Positions 1-8,178 of a stretch of 64,000 nt of DNA are shown piece by piece. The notes beneath the pieces were generated by a model. The model made no database searches. It worked only from the letters and a program-made list of their open reading frames with translations, and had not been told where the DNA came from. The DNA is from Candidatus Fimenecus excrementavium (GTDB lineage: Bacteria > Bacillota > Clostridia > Oscillospirales > Acutalibacteraceae). Location: the NCBI GenBank assembly GCA_018712805.1, contig DVGI01000021.1, positions 48,721-112,720 on the forward strand, given 5' to 3'. Positions within the stretch are counted from its first letter, which is position 1, and the number at the start of each line of letters is the position of its first letter. Position numbers and translations under genes: made by a program.

Positions 1-530
1 AAGAAAACGGCTTCCTCTTTTACGGCGCGCACCCGATGGCGGGTCTGCATTTCTCCGGCTTTGCTTATTCCGACGTGCATATGTTCTCGAACGCGTCGAT
101 GATTTTGCTGCCGCCCGATAACGCGGACATCAACGATTTGGCGAATTTGAAACATTTGTTTTTGTCGATTGGTTTTACCAATATCCAAATTTCCACGCCC
201 GAAGAGCATGACCGCATTATCGCCTATACGTCTCAGCTTGCGCACGTGGTCTCGAACGCTTATGTGAAAAGCCCCCAAGCGCAGGTGCACAACGGCTTTT
301 CTGCGGGCAGTTACAAAGATTTGACCCGTGTTGCGAAACTCAACGCCGATATGTGGACCGAGTTGTTTTTAGACAATGTCGATAATCTTACCGAAGAGCT
401 CGACGGCTTGATTGAAAATTTGCAGCAGTACAGCCGTGCTTTGCACGAGAAAGACGCCAAAACGCTCCACGCGCTTTTGAAAGCGGGCAGCGACCGCAAA
501 GAAAAAATCGACGGGCAATACCGCAACTGA
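1..530 (+). CDS. tyrA: prephenate dehydrogenase, C-terminal part (5' end outside window)
   Basis: The reading frame is already open at base 3, so the gene starts upstream of the window; 175 codons are visible before the stop. The first visible residues include GAHPMAG, the conserved HPMAG block of prephenate/arogenate dehydrogenases, followed by the all-helical C-terminal dimerisation domain. The family converts prephenate to 4-hydroxyphenylpyruvate with NAD(P), the tyrosine branch of aromatic biosynthesis. The nucleotide-binding N-terminal half is missing here. It lies 14 bp upstream of aroB in an operon that also carries aroA, aroC and pheA, which supports the call. The cofactor preference cannot be read from this fragment. 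Confidence 0.9.
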   Translation, partial: ENGFLFYGAHPMAGLHFSGFAYSDVHMFSNASMILLPPDNADINDLANLKHLFLSIGFTNIQISTPEEHDRIIAYTSQLAHVVSNAYVKSPQAQVHNGFSAGSYKDLTRVAKLNADMWTELFLDNVDNLTEELDGLIENLQQYSRALHEKDAKTLHALLKAGSDRKEKIDGQYRN

Positions 531-544
531 CAGGGGAGTATGTT

Positions 545-1603
545 ATGCAAACCGTAAAAGTGCAGGCAAGCACGGATTATACCATTTATATTGAAAGCGG
601 GCTTTTGAAACAGGCGGGCGAATACCTGCGCGCTGTAACGGAAGCGAAAACCGCCGTCATTGTCACCGACGACGTTGTAAACGGGCTTTATGCCGATACG
701 GTGGAAGCCTCGTTAAAACAAACCGGCTTTGCGACGCTGCGCTTTGTGTTCCCGAACGGTGAAGCCTCCAAAAACCTCACCGTTTACGGCGAAGCGTTGG
801 AATTTTTCGCGGCAAACCACGTTACGCGCACCGACTGCGTCGTGGCGCTCGGCGGCGGCGTGGTCGGTGACCTTGCGGGCTTCGCGGCGGCGACCTATCA
901 GCGCGGGATTGACTATGTGCAAATCCCCACAACGCTGCTAAGCTGTGTCGATTCTTCCGTCGGCGGCAAAACCGCGGTAGATTTAAAAGGCGGCAAGAAT
1001 TTGGCGGGCGCTTTTTATCAGCCGAAGCTGGTGCTTTGCGATTACAGCACGCTTTCGACGCTTACCGACGCGCAGTTTGCCGACGGCATGGCGGAGGTCA
1101 TTAAATACGGCATGATTTTTGACCGCGCCTTTTTGGATTTTCTATTAGAAAACGAAGCAAAAGACAACCTTGAAACCGTGATTACCCGCTGCGTTACGCT
1201 CAAGCGCGACGTCGTCGAACAAGACGAACAGGACCACGGCAAACGCGGACTTTTGAATTTCGGGCACACGCTCGGCCACGCGATTGAAGGGTGCAGCGAT
1301 TTTTCGATAACCCACGGCAGCGCGGTAGCTGTCGGTATGGTGCTCGCTTCCCGCGCGGCTTATAAAATGAACGTGAGCAAAGCGGACGAAACAAAGCTTC
1401 TTTGCAAGCTTCTTCAAAAATATCATTTGCCGATGCAAACGGATTACAGCGCCGAGGCGCTCACCTCCCGTGCGCTTTCCGACAAAAAACGCGCCGGCGA
1501 CCGCATCACGCTGATTTTGCCGGAAGAAGCGGGCAAATGCGTGCTGTATCCGATTTCCACCGACCGCCTTTTGGACTTTACAAAACAAGGACTGAACGCA
1601 TGA
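545..1603 (+). CDS. aroB: 3-dehydroquinate synthase
   Basis: 352 residues, normal length for AroB. The NAD-binding block GGGVVGD is at residues 103-109, PTTLL at 128-132 and the phosphate-binding DSSVGGKT at 136-143. Zinc ligands are visible as the Glu in MAEVIKYG and the two His regions LNFGHTLGH and THGSA. The enzyme converts DAHP to 3-dehydroquinate, the second step of the shikimate pathway, in the cytoplasm. It starts 14 bp after tyrA with a GGGGAG ribosome site and its stop overlaps the aroA start as ATGA, indicating translational coupling. Confidence 0.96.
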   Translation: MQTVKVQASTDYTIYIESGLLKQAGEYLRAVTEAKTAVIVTDDVVNGLYADTVEASLKQTGFATLRFVFPNGEASKNLTVYGEALEFFAANHVTRTDCVVALGGGVVGDLAGFAAATYQRGIDYVQIPTTLLSCVDSSVGGKTAVDLKGGKNLAGAFYQPKLVLCDYSTLSTLTDAQFADGMAEVIKYGMIFDRAFLDFLLENEAKDNLETVITRCVTLKRDVVEQDEQDHGKRGLLNFGHTLGHAIEGCSDFSITHGSAVAVGMVLASRAAYKMNVSKADETKLLCKLLQKYHLPMQTDYSAEALTSRALSDKKRAGDRITLILPEEAGKCVLYPISTDRLLDFTKQGLNA

Positions 1604-2877
1604 ACATTCGATTAACGCCGGCAAAACTGCACGGCACGCTCCCTGCGATTTCGTCCAAATCCGACGCGCACCGCGTGCTGATTGCAAGTGCACTTGCCGA
1701 AAAACCGACCAAAATGCTTTGCAATATTGTGTCTGACGACATTCACGCAACCGCCGCGTGCCTTGCGGCGCTCGGCGCCAAAGCGGAATTTTCCGACGGC
1801 GTGATTACCGTGTACCCGAACGCCTGCGAAACGCCGAAAGACGTGTCGCTCGACTGCGGCGAAAGCGGTTCGACCCTGCGGTTTTTACTGCCACTGGTTT
1901 CCGCGCTCGGCAAAAACGGTACGTTTATAGGGCACGGCCGGCTGCCCAACCGTCCGGTCACCCCGTTGCGTGAAGCGATGGAAGCCCACGGCGTGCGCTT
2001 TCCGCAAAAAGAGCAGTTCCCTTTAAAAACCGAGGGGCAGCTCTCGGCGGGGGAATACACCCTGCGCGGCGACGTCAGCTCGCAATATATCACGGGGCTT
2101 TTGTTTTCTTTGCCGCTTTTAGAAAAGGACAGCACCTTAACCCTTTTGCCGCCGGTGGAATCGCTCCCTTATATCCGAATGACCTTGCACACCCTTCGTG
2201 TGTTCGGCATTGAAATTGAAGAGACCGAACAAGGCTTTGTCATTCCGGGAAAGCAGCACTTCCGCTCGCCCGGGGAAATCACCGTTGAGGGCGACTGGTC
2301 GAACGCGGCGTTTTTCTTGGTTGCCGGTGCGCTGGGCGACAGCGTGACGGTGACGGGGCTGCGGCAAGATTCGGAACAAGGCGACAAAGCGATTGTGCGC
2401 CTGCTTTCCGAAATGGGTGCAAAAGTGGAAATTCGCGGCGACGCTGTCACGGTTTCGCCGGCAGAACTCCACGGGATTCCGATTGACGGCGCGAATATTC
2501 CCGACCTTGTACCGGTGCTTTCCGTCGCGGCAGCTGCCGCAAAAAGCGGCGTGACGGTTATTTCCAACGCCGCGCGCCTGCGGTTAAAAGAATGTGACCG
2601 CCTTTCTGCCGTGAACGACTGTCTTACCAAACTCGGTGCGGCAGTTTCGGAAACCGACGACGGGTTGGTGATTTGGGGCGGCGACCCCTTACACGGCGGG
2701 CAGGTCTCGTCTTATAACGACCACCGCATGGCCATGGCAACGGCGGTCGCTTCGATTGCTGCGGACGGCCCTGTGGTTGTCCACGACGCGCAAGCGGTGA
2801 AAAAATCCTATCCGCATTTCTTTGAAGATTTTAATAAACTGGGAGGAAAAGCAGATGTCCTCAATTCTGACAGGTAA
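1600..2877 (+). CDS. aroA: 3-phosphoshikimate 1-carboxyvinyltransferase (EPSP synthase)
   Basis: 425 residues when started at the ATG at 1600, which overlaps the aroB stop by 4 bases; the longer open frame reaching back to 1402 would run inside aroB and has no family similarity. The PEP/shikimate-3-phosphate sites are visible: SSKSDAHR near the N-terminus, GESGSTLRFLLP, the LPNRPVTPL loop, RLKECDR and YNDHRMAMA near the C-terminus. It makes EPSP from shikimate 3-phosphate and PEP. The C-terminus overlaps the aroC start by 23 bases. Whether it is glyphosate tolerant (class II) or sensitive cannot be decided safely by eye. Confidence 0.95.
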   Translation: MNIRLTPAKLHGTLPAISSKSDAHRVLIASALAEKPTKMLCNIVSDDIHATAACLAALGAKAEFSDGVITVYPNACETPKDVSLDCGESGSTLRFLLPLVSALGKNGTFIGHGRLPNRPVTPLREAMEAHGVRFPQKEQFPLKTEGQLSAGEYTLRGDVSSQYITGLLFSLPLLEKDSTLTLLPPVESLPYIRMTLHTLRVFGIEIEETEQGFVIPGKQHFRSPGEITVEGDWSNAAFFLVAGALGDSVTVTGLRQDSEQGDKAIVRLLSEMGAKVEIRGDAVTVSPAELHGIPIDGANIPDLVPVLSVAAAAAKSGVTVISNAARLRLKECDRLSAVNDCLTKLGAAVSETDDGLVIWGGDPLHGGQVSSYNDHRMAMATAVASIAADGPVVVHDAQAVKKSYPHFFEDFNKLGGKADVLNSDR

Positions 2878-3928
2878 ACATATTCAGGTTTCGGTGTTCG
2901 GCCAGTCTCACTCCAAAGCGATCGGCGCCGTGATTGACGGGCTTCCGGCGGGCGTAAAAATCGACAGCGAAAAAGTCGCCGCGTTTATGCGCCGCCGCGC
3001 ACCGGGCAACACGAAATATTCGACCAAACGCCGCGAAGCGGACGAGCCCGTTGTGCTTTCCGGCCTTGTGGACGGCGTAACCTGCGGCGCACCGCTCGGC
3101 TTTTTGATTGAAAACACCAATACGCGCTCGAGCGATTACGACAACCTGCGCGCCGTGCCCCGACCGGGCCACGCGGATTACCCCGCCAATGTGCGTTACG
3201 GCGGCTATCAGGACGTCGCCGGCGGCGGTCATTTTTCCGGCCGGCTCACCGCGCCGCTTTGCTTTGCGGGCGCCGTTTGTCTGCAAATTTTAGAGCAAAA
3301 AGGCGTGAAAGTGCAGGCGCATATTTATGAGCTTGCCGGCGTGCGGGATATTCCCTTTGACCCGATTACAATTACCGACGCGCGCCCCGGTGAAAAGGTG
3401 TTTCCGGTCATTTCCGACGCTTGCGGCGAAGAAATGAAGGCTGAAATTGAAAAAGCGCGGATGTCGGCGGACTCCGTCGGCGGCATTGTTGAATGTGCGG
3501 TGACCGGTATGCCCGCAGGGCTTGGTGACCCGATGTTTGACGGTGTTGAAAATCAGCTTGCGCGCAATATTTTCGGTGTTCCCGCCGTGAAAGGCTTGGA
3601 ATTCGGCAACGGCTTTGCCTGCGTCAAACTGCGCGGCAGTCAAAACAACGACCCTTATACCATTGATGAAAACGGTAAAATCGTTACCACCAGCAACAAC
3701 AACGGCGGTATTTTGGGCGGGATTACCTCCGGCATGCCGATTTTGTTCCGCGTAGCGGTCAAGCCGACCTCCTCGATCGGCAAAGAACAGCAAAGCGTCA
3801 ACCTGAACACCATGCAGCCGGAAAAATTGATCGTCCACGGCAGACATGACCCGTGTATCGTGCCGCGTGCCGTGCCGGTGATTGAAGCGGTTACGGCAAT
3901 TACCATGCTCGACATACTCGGATTTTAA
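2855..3928 (+). CDS. aroC: chorismate synthase
   Basis: 357 residues from the ATG at 2855, preceded by GGGAGG at 2841-2846; the start lies inside the end of aroA. Chorismate synthase eliminates phosphate from EPSP using reduced FMN. Conserved blocks include RRAPG near residue 45, RPGHADY near 105, a GGGHFSGR loop, SSIGKEQ and GRHDPCIVPRA close to the C-terminus. The first signature reads GQSHS rather than the more familiar GESHG; I recall related clostridial proteins having the same form, so I do not read it as inactivation. A 12-bp gap separates it from pheA. Confidence 0.95.
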   Translation: MSSILTGKHIQVSVFGQSHSKAIGAVIDGLPAGVKIDSEKVAAFMRRRAPGNTKYSTKRREADEPVVLSGLVDGVTCGAPLGFLIENTNTRSSDYDNLRAVPRPGHADYPANVRYGGYQDVAGGGHFSGRLTAPLCFAGAVCLQILEQKGVKVQAHIYELAGVRDIPFDPITITDARPGEKVFPVISDACGEEMKAEIEKARMSADSVGGIVECAVTGMPAGLGDPMFDGVENQLARNIFGVPAVKGLEFGNGFACVKLRGSQNNDPYTIDENGKIVTTSNNNGGILGGITSGMPILFRVAVKPTSSIGKEQQSVNLNTMQPEKLIVHGRHDPCIVPRAVPVIEAVTAITMLDILGF

Positions 3929-3940
3929 CGGAGGGATTTT

Positions 3941-5092
3941 ATGGATATTCAAGAGTTGCGCGCCCAGATTGACCGAATTGACGAAAAATTGGTGCCGCTG
4001 TTTTTAGAGCGTATGGGCGTTTCGTTAAAGGTCGCGGAATATAAGGCGGAAAATCATCTGCCGGTGCTTGACCGCGCGCGCGAACGTGCGCTTTTAAAGA
4101 AAGTGTCCGAAAAAACCGACGACCCCGATTTACAGCTTTATACAAGACTGCTGTATTTGTCGATTATGGGGCTTTCCCGGTCTTACCAGCACAAACAGCT
4201 CGACAAAAATGAGACGACGCTCGAAGAAAAACTGCGCGCCGCGATAAAAGCTTCCGACAAAAAGGATTTGCCGCAGGACGCCGTTGTCGCCTGCCAAGGG
4301 GTGGAGGGCGCTTACTCTTCGCTTGCCTGCGCGCGGCTTTTCAAACAGCCGGATATTTTGTTTTTCCAAAACTGGGAGGGCGTTTTCACGGCTGTGCAGG
4401 AAGGGCTTTGCCAATACGGCATTTTGCCGATTGAAAACAGTACCGCCGGCTCCGTCAACCAGGTTTATGACTTAATGAACCGCCACAATTTTTATATTGT
4501 CCGCAGCATTCGCCTGCGTGTCGAGCACACCTTGCTTGCCAAAAAGGGCGTTAAGCTTTCGGAAGTGCGTGAAATCTTTTCACACGAACAGGCAATTCAG
4601 CAGTGCAGCGCATTTTTAGAGGGCTTGAAAGGCGTCAAAGTGACCGTTTGTGAAAATACGGCGGCCGCCGCCAAATGCGTGGCAGAAAGCGACCGGCGCG
4701 ACATTGCGGCCATTTCTTCGAAAGACTGTATGGCGCTTTACGGGTTGGAGGCACTCGGCGAGAGCATTCAGAACAATTCCAACAACTATACGCGGTTTAT
4801 CTGCATCGGCAAACAGCCGGAAATTTTCCCCGGCGCAAACAAAACGAGCCTGATGCTTACCCTTCAGCACAAACCCGGCGCGCTTTATGACGTGCTGTCG
4901 CGGTTTTACGCGCTCGATATTAACCTACTAAAGCTCGAAAGCCGTCCCAAACCGGGCAGCGATTTTGAATTTGTATTTTATTTTGATATTGAAGCGTCGG
5001 TCTATTCCGAAGACTTCTTCCGCATGCTTTCCGAGCTTCAGGAATCCTGTGAACAGTTCAGCTATCTCGGCAGCTACACCGAAATTGTGTAA
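3941..5092 (+). CDS. pheA: bifunctional chorismate mutase / prephenate dehydratase
   Basis: 383 residues in the three-domain P-protein order. Residues 1-85 are an AroQ-type chorismate mutase helix bundle (MDIQELRAQIDRIDEK opening). About 108-285 is the prephenate dehydratase domain with NSTAGSV and the catalytic TRF in NNYTRFICIG. About 300-375 is an ACT domain with GALYDVL and the ESRPK motif that normally binds phenylalanine, so feedback inhibition is expected. It produces phenylpyruvate. Start ATG follows GGAGGG. It is the last gene of the aromatic operon; the transcript can end at the terminator near 5291-5320. Confidence 0.95.
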   Translation: MDIQELRAQIDRIDEKLVPLFLERMGVSLKVAEYKAENHLPVLDRARERALLKKVSEKTDDPDLQLYTRLLYLSIMGLSRSYQHKQLDKNETTLEEKLRAAIKASDKKDLPQDAVVACQGVEGAYSSLACARLFKQPDILFFQNWEGVFTAVQEGLCQYGILPIENSTAGSVNQVYDLMNRHNFYIVRSIRLRVEHTLLAKKGVKLSEVREIFSHEQAIQQCSAFLEGLKGVKVTVCENTAAAAKCVAESDRRDIAAISSKDCMALYGLEALGESIQNNSNNYTRFICIGKQPEIFPGANKTSLMLTLQHKPGALYDVLSRFYALDINLLKLESRPKPGSDFEFVFYFDIEASVYSEDFFRMLSELQESCEQFSYLGSYTEIV

Positions 5093-5149
5093 AAAGAAAA
5101 TACAAAGCGAAGTTAATTTTTTGTTTACAAAACGTTCAACAAATGGCTA

Positions 5150-5177
5150 TTGTATCGAAATAATTTGCCGATATACT
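5150..5177 (+). promoter_or_regulatory. candidate sigma-A promoter for a small RNA downstream of pheA
   Basis: TTGTAT at 5150-5155 and TATACT at 5172-5177 with a 16-bp spacer. Transcription would begin near 5184, in non-coding DNA, and no open reading frame of note follows before the terminator at 5291. Confidence 0.45.
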
Positions 5178-5183
5178 AAAGAC

Positions 5184-5325
5184 ATCAAATCAAGAGAGAG
5201 CATTTCTTGAGGCGATACAAACAGATTACCCCCTCTGTTTGGAAGAACTTTTTCATTTCTCCCCCTTTCTTTTAACAAAAGAGAAAAAAGCCGCCTGATT
5301 CCCCCTCAGGCGGTCTTTTTCTTTT
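5184..5325 (+). ncRNA. candidate C-rich small regulatory RNA
   Basis: A non-coding unit of about 140 nt framed by a plausible promoter (5150-5177) and a strong intrinsic terminator. It holds three CCCCC motifs: 5229-5233 in the loop of an 8-bp hairpin (CAAACAGA 5218-5225 / TCTGTTTG 5234-5241), 5261-5265 in an unpaired pyrimidine stretch, and 5301-5305 in the loop of the terminator hairpin. C-rich loops that pair with G-rich Shine-Dalgarno sequences are the hallmark of several Gram-positive trans-acting sRNAs. It could instead be only the 3' UTR of the aromatic operon. No match to a named Rfam family is claimed. Confidence 0.45.
5287..5325 (+). terminator. intrinsic terminator after pheA / candidate sRNA
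   Basis: Stem CCGCCTGA (5291-5298) with TCAGGCGG (5306-5313), loop TTCCCCC, followed by TCTTTTTCTTTTT. The C-rich loop is unusual for a plain terminator. Confidence 0.9.
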
Positions 5326-5349
5326 TATTTTCCTTTTTTATGAATAAGA

Positions 5350-5385
5350 AAAACGCCGGATGCATTGCACCCGGCGTTTTTTGTG
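5350..5385 (-). terminator. terminator downstream of glnA (bidirectional)
   Basis: AAAACGCCGG (5350-5359) pairs with CCGGCGTTTT (5371-5380). It lies just beyond the glnA stop at 5391 on the minus strand and has T runs on both sides, so it can also back up the pheA terminator. Confidence 0.85.
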
Positions 5386-5390
5386 TTGGA

Positions 5391-6713
5391 TTAATATTTG
5401 CAGAGGTAATTGTCGATTTCCCAACCGGTAACCTTGTTGCGATAATGACGCCACTCGCGAAGTTTGCCTTCGAGATATTTCTCGTAAACGTGTTCGCCGA
5501 GGGTCTCTTTGATGAACGGATCTTTCTGGAATTCGACCATCGCTTCTTCCAAAGAACCGGGCAGGCTGTCAATGCCTTCCGCTTCCAGTTCTTTCGAAGA
5601 CATCGCGAAGATGTTCTTGTTGGTGCCTGCGGGTGCTGCGAGGTTCTGTTTGATACCGTCGAGGCCGGCTGCCAAGCAAAGCGCCATTTCAAGATAGGGG
5701 TTGCAGGACGGGTCGGGGCTGCGAAGCTCAATACGCGTGCCCATGCCGCGTGCCGCAGGAACACGAATCAAAGAGGAACGGTTCGAAGCGGACCAAGCGA
5801 TGTAAACCGGTGCTTCATAGCCGGGAACCAGACGTTTGTAAGAGTTGACCAGCGGGTTAGCAACGGCGGTAATCGCTTTCACGTGTTTGAGAACACCGGC
5901 GATGAAGTGCATTGCGGTTTCGCTGAGGCCCAGTTCTGCGTCGGGGTCATAGAACGCGTTTTTGCCGTCTTTCATCAAAGACATGTTGGTGTGCATACCG
6001 GAACCGTTGATGCCGTAAACGGGCTTCGGCATGAACGTTGCGTGCAGGCCGTGACGGCGAGCATAGGTTTTAACAACATGTTTAAAGGTAACAACGTTGT
6101 CTGCGGTTTTCAGCGCTTCGTCAAAACGGAAGTCGATTTCGTGCTGACCCTGTGCCACTTCGTGGTGGGAAGCTTCAATTTCAAAGCCCATTTCTTCCAG
6201 CGCCAAGCAGATATCGCGGCGGCACTGTTCGCCCTGGTCGGAGGGACCCATATCGAAATAGCCCGCGACGTCGCCGGTCTTGGTGGTCGGGTTGCCTTCT
6301 TCATCCAACTGGAACAGGAAGAATTCGCATTCCGGACCGACGTTGAACGTATAGCCCATGTCTGCGGCTTCTTTAATGACTTTTTTCAAAACGTTTCTCG
6401 GGTCGCCGAGGAATGGGGTTTTGCCGTCTGCGCAATAGACATCGCAAATCATGCGCGCAACGCGGTCTTTCCACGGCAGGATGACGAAAGAATCATAATC
6501 CGGGCGGAGATACATGTCGGATTCATTGATGCGAACATAGCCCTCAATCGAGGAACCGTCGAACATGCATTTATTGTCCAGTGCTTTTTCGAGCTGGCTT
6601 TGGGTAATCGCAACATTTTTCAACTGACCGAAAATATCCGTGAACTGCAGACGGATAAACTGCACATCTTTCTCTTTTGCGATTCGCAAAACATCTTCTT
6701 TGGTGTAACCCAT
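5391..6713 (-). CDS. glnA: glutamine synthetase, type I
   Basis: 440 residues from the ATG at 6713, preceded by GAAGGGAGT; the open frame extends to 6809 but that part overlaps the promoter and leader. The protein has the GSI layout: N-terminal beta-grasp domain with the MFDGSSIEG block, then the catalytic domain with [15 protein letters not shown], the ATP/glutamate region [14 protein letters not shown] and the loop [16 protein letters not shown]. The length fits the short Gram-positive (GSI-alpha) group. It condenses ammonia and glutamate with ATP. It is transcribed alone, between a leader hairpin and a terminator, so regulation is probably at its own promoter and leader. Confidence 0.96.
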   Translation of the reverse strand: MGYTKEDVLRIAKEKDVQFIRLQFTDIFGQLKNVAITQSQLEKALDNKCMFDGSSIEGYVRINESDMYLRPDYDSFVILPWKDRVARMICDVYCADGKTPFLGDPRNVLKKVIKEAADMGYTFNVGPECEFFLFQLDEEGNPTTKTGDVAGYFDMGPSDQGEQCRRDICLALEEMGFEIEASHHEVAQGQHEIDFRFDEALKTADNVVTFKHVVKTYARRHGLHATFMPKPVYGINGSGMHTNMSLMKDGKNAFYDPDAELGLSETAMHFIAGVLKHVKAITAVANPLVNSYKRLVPGYEAPVYIAWSASNRSSLIRVPAARGMGTRIELRSPDPSCNPYLEMALCLAAGLDGIKQNLAAPAGTNKNIFAMSSKELEAEGIDSLPGSLEEAMVEFQKDPFIKETLGEHVYEKYLEGKLREWRHYRNKVTGWEIDNYLCKY

Positions 6714-6733
6714 TTGAATGACTCCCTTCAAAA

Positions 6734-6776
6734 ATAAAAAAAGACAACGAGACCTTTTTAAAGACCTCGTTGTCTT
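6734..6776 (-). terminator. terminator-like hairpin in the glnA leader (possible attenuator)
   Basis: On the minus strand AAGACAACGAG (6776-6766) pairs perfectly with CTCGTTGTCTT (6751-6741), the inner bases also pair, and a T run (6740-6736, interrupted) follows before the glnA ribosome site. The predicted transcription start is near 6781, so the hairpin begins within about 5-10 nt of the 5' end. Either it is a regulated attenuator or a stabilising 5' hairpin. Confidence 0.65.
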
Positions 6777-6788
6777 CCGTATGCCACT

Positions 6789-6816
6789 ATTATAGCAGTC
6801 CGCAAACAAAAGTCAA
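6789..6816 (-). promoter_or_regulatory. glnA promoter
   Basis: Read on the minus strand: TTGACT (6816-6811), 16-bp spacer, TATAAT (6794-6789). It is the only good sigma-A promoter upstream of glnA. Confidence 0.8.
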
Positions 6817-7020
6817 TAAAAAAAACAACATTTTTTCCTTTTTGTCGCATTGAACAAAAACCGATTTATATTGTTTCGGCGGCTTTGTCGGTTTTATAAA
6901 GAAAAAATCAAGTTATTTCCATTACTTCCATAACAGAATTTGGAGCGTGAAATCCGCTTGACGGTTTGCTATAATGACACCACACACATCCGGCGCTTTG
7001 CCGGACAAGGAGGTATTTGT

Positions 7021-8001
7021 GTGAAAAAAACAACCAAACGAATTTTAACTTTGTGTCTTACGCTGTCTTTGCTGCTGCTTTGCGCCCTGCCCGCATTCGG
7101 CGCGGACGCAAACAGCAAGGCGGGCACGGTTCGGATTACATCCGGCAGCTTGAATGTGCGTGCACAGGCGAGCACTTCGTCCTCGGTCATTTCCTCTTTG
7201 TATAAAGGGGAGACCGTAACCCTCCTGCAAAAAAGCGGGAGCTTCTGGAAAGTGGAGTACGCGCAAGGCCGCTACGGCTATGTTGCGGCAAGCTATATTG
7301 ACGAAGTCCCCGGCAGTTACGCCGCCACCGTCCGCACGTCCAGCGGCAACTTAAATGTCCGCACGGGCGCTTCCACCGCATACAGCGTAAAAACGTCGCT
7401 GCCGAGCGGCAGGGTCGTCGTTGTGCTTTCGCAGTCCGGCGGCTGGGCGAAAATCCTGTATAACGGGAAAAGCACAGGTTATGTGAGCGCGGCTTATCTG
7501 CAAACTGCCTCTTCGGGCTCGAACGGCTATGCGGCGATTAAACTTTCCGTTGTCAGCTTCAAGCAAAACGATTCCCGCTGGTCGGGGATTAAAATCGGTA
7601 CCCAGGGGGATACCATCGGTTCTTCCGGCTGTACCACCACAGCGCTCGCAATGACCGAAAGCTTCCGCACCGGCACAACCATTACACCGGCGGGCATGGT
7701 GTCCAAACTCACCTATGCGCCGGCAGGGTGGCTTTACTGGCCGTCCAACTATGTGACGACCACCGATGGCACCAATTATTTGCAGACAATTTACAACTTG
7801 CTCAAAAGCGGCAAACCCGCGATTTTGGGTGCCAAGAAATCTTCCGGCTCGCAGCACTGGGTTGTCGTGACCGGCTTTGTCGGCGGCGCGCTTTCCGCGG
7901 CAAATTTCACAATCAACGACCCCGGTTCCAACACAAGAACCACGCTTTCCGCCTTTTTAAATGCCTATCCGAATTTCTACAAATTGGCATACTATAAATA
8001 A
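7021..8001 (+). CDS. secreted protein with two SH3b domains and a C39-like peptidase domain
   Basis: 326 residues from the GTG at 7021, placed behind AAGGAGG; the upstream in-frame ATG at 6940 would lie over the promoter (TATAAT at 6970-6975) and delay the signal peptide. Residues 1-30 are a typical signal peptide ending ALPAFGA. Two bacterial SH3 repeats follow (about 35-95 and 99-160, each with LNVR), then a C39-like cysteine peptidase domain (about 172-326) showing SSGCTTTA (Cys), QHWVVVTG (His) and INDPG (Asp). Such proteins act at the cell wall. The substrate is unknown. It is monocistronic with a terminator at 8021. Confidence 0.85.
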   Translation: MKKTTKRILTLCLTLSLLLLCALPAFGADANSKAGTVRITSGSLNVRAQASTSSSVISSLYKGETVTLLQKSGSFWKVEYAQGRYGYVAASYIDEVPGSYAATVRTSSGNLNVRTGASTAYSVKTSLPSGRVVVVLSQSGGWAKILYNGKSTGYVSAAYLQTASSGSNGYAAIKLSVVSFKQNDSRWSGIKIGTQGDTIGSSGCTTTALAMTESFRTGTTITPAGMVSKLTYAPAGWLYWPSNYVTTTDGTNYLQTIYNLLKSGKPAILGAKKSSGSQHWVVVTGFVGGALSAANFTINDPGSNTRTTLSAFLNAYPNFYKLAYYK

Positions 8002-8020
8002 CAGCGGCAAAGTAAGCGAA

Positions 8021-8048
8021 ACGGCAGGGAATTCCCTGCCGTTTTTTC
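8021..8048 (+). terminator. terminator after the SH3/C39-like gene
   Basis: ACGGCAGGGAA/TTCCCTGCCGT is a perfect 11-bp arm palindrome followed by TTTTTCTTTTC. Confidence 0.9.
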
Positions 8049-8178
8049 TTTTCTTGCAATGCCCAAATCGATTGACGGGAGCGGCAAAATCTTTTATAAT
8101 TTTCTTAAACCCCGGCGAAGTTTTATTCTAATGTTTATAAATGTATATATAAGATGAAATGAAGCGGAGAAAACAAAA

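Noticed and set aside
3108..3293. Alternative frames inside aroC
   Set aside because: Typical GC-rich shadows without start signals.
5340..6737. Plus-strand 465-codon open frame opposite glnA
   Set aside because: A mirror of glnA produced by GC-rich codon bias; it also runs through the glnA terminator.
6958..6975. TTGACG and TATAAT before the SH3/C39-like gene as a promoter pair
   Set aside because: The spacer is only 6 bp, so the -35 would have to be an upstream, weaker GTGAAA (6947-6952).
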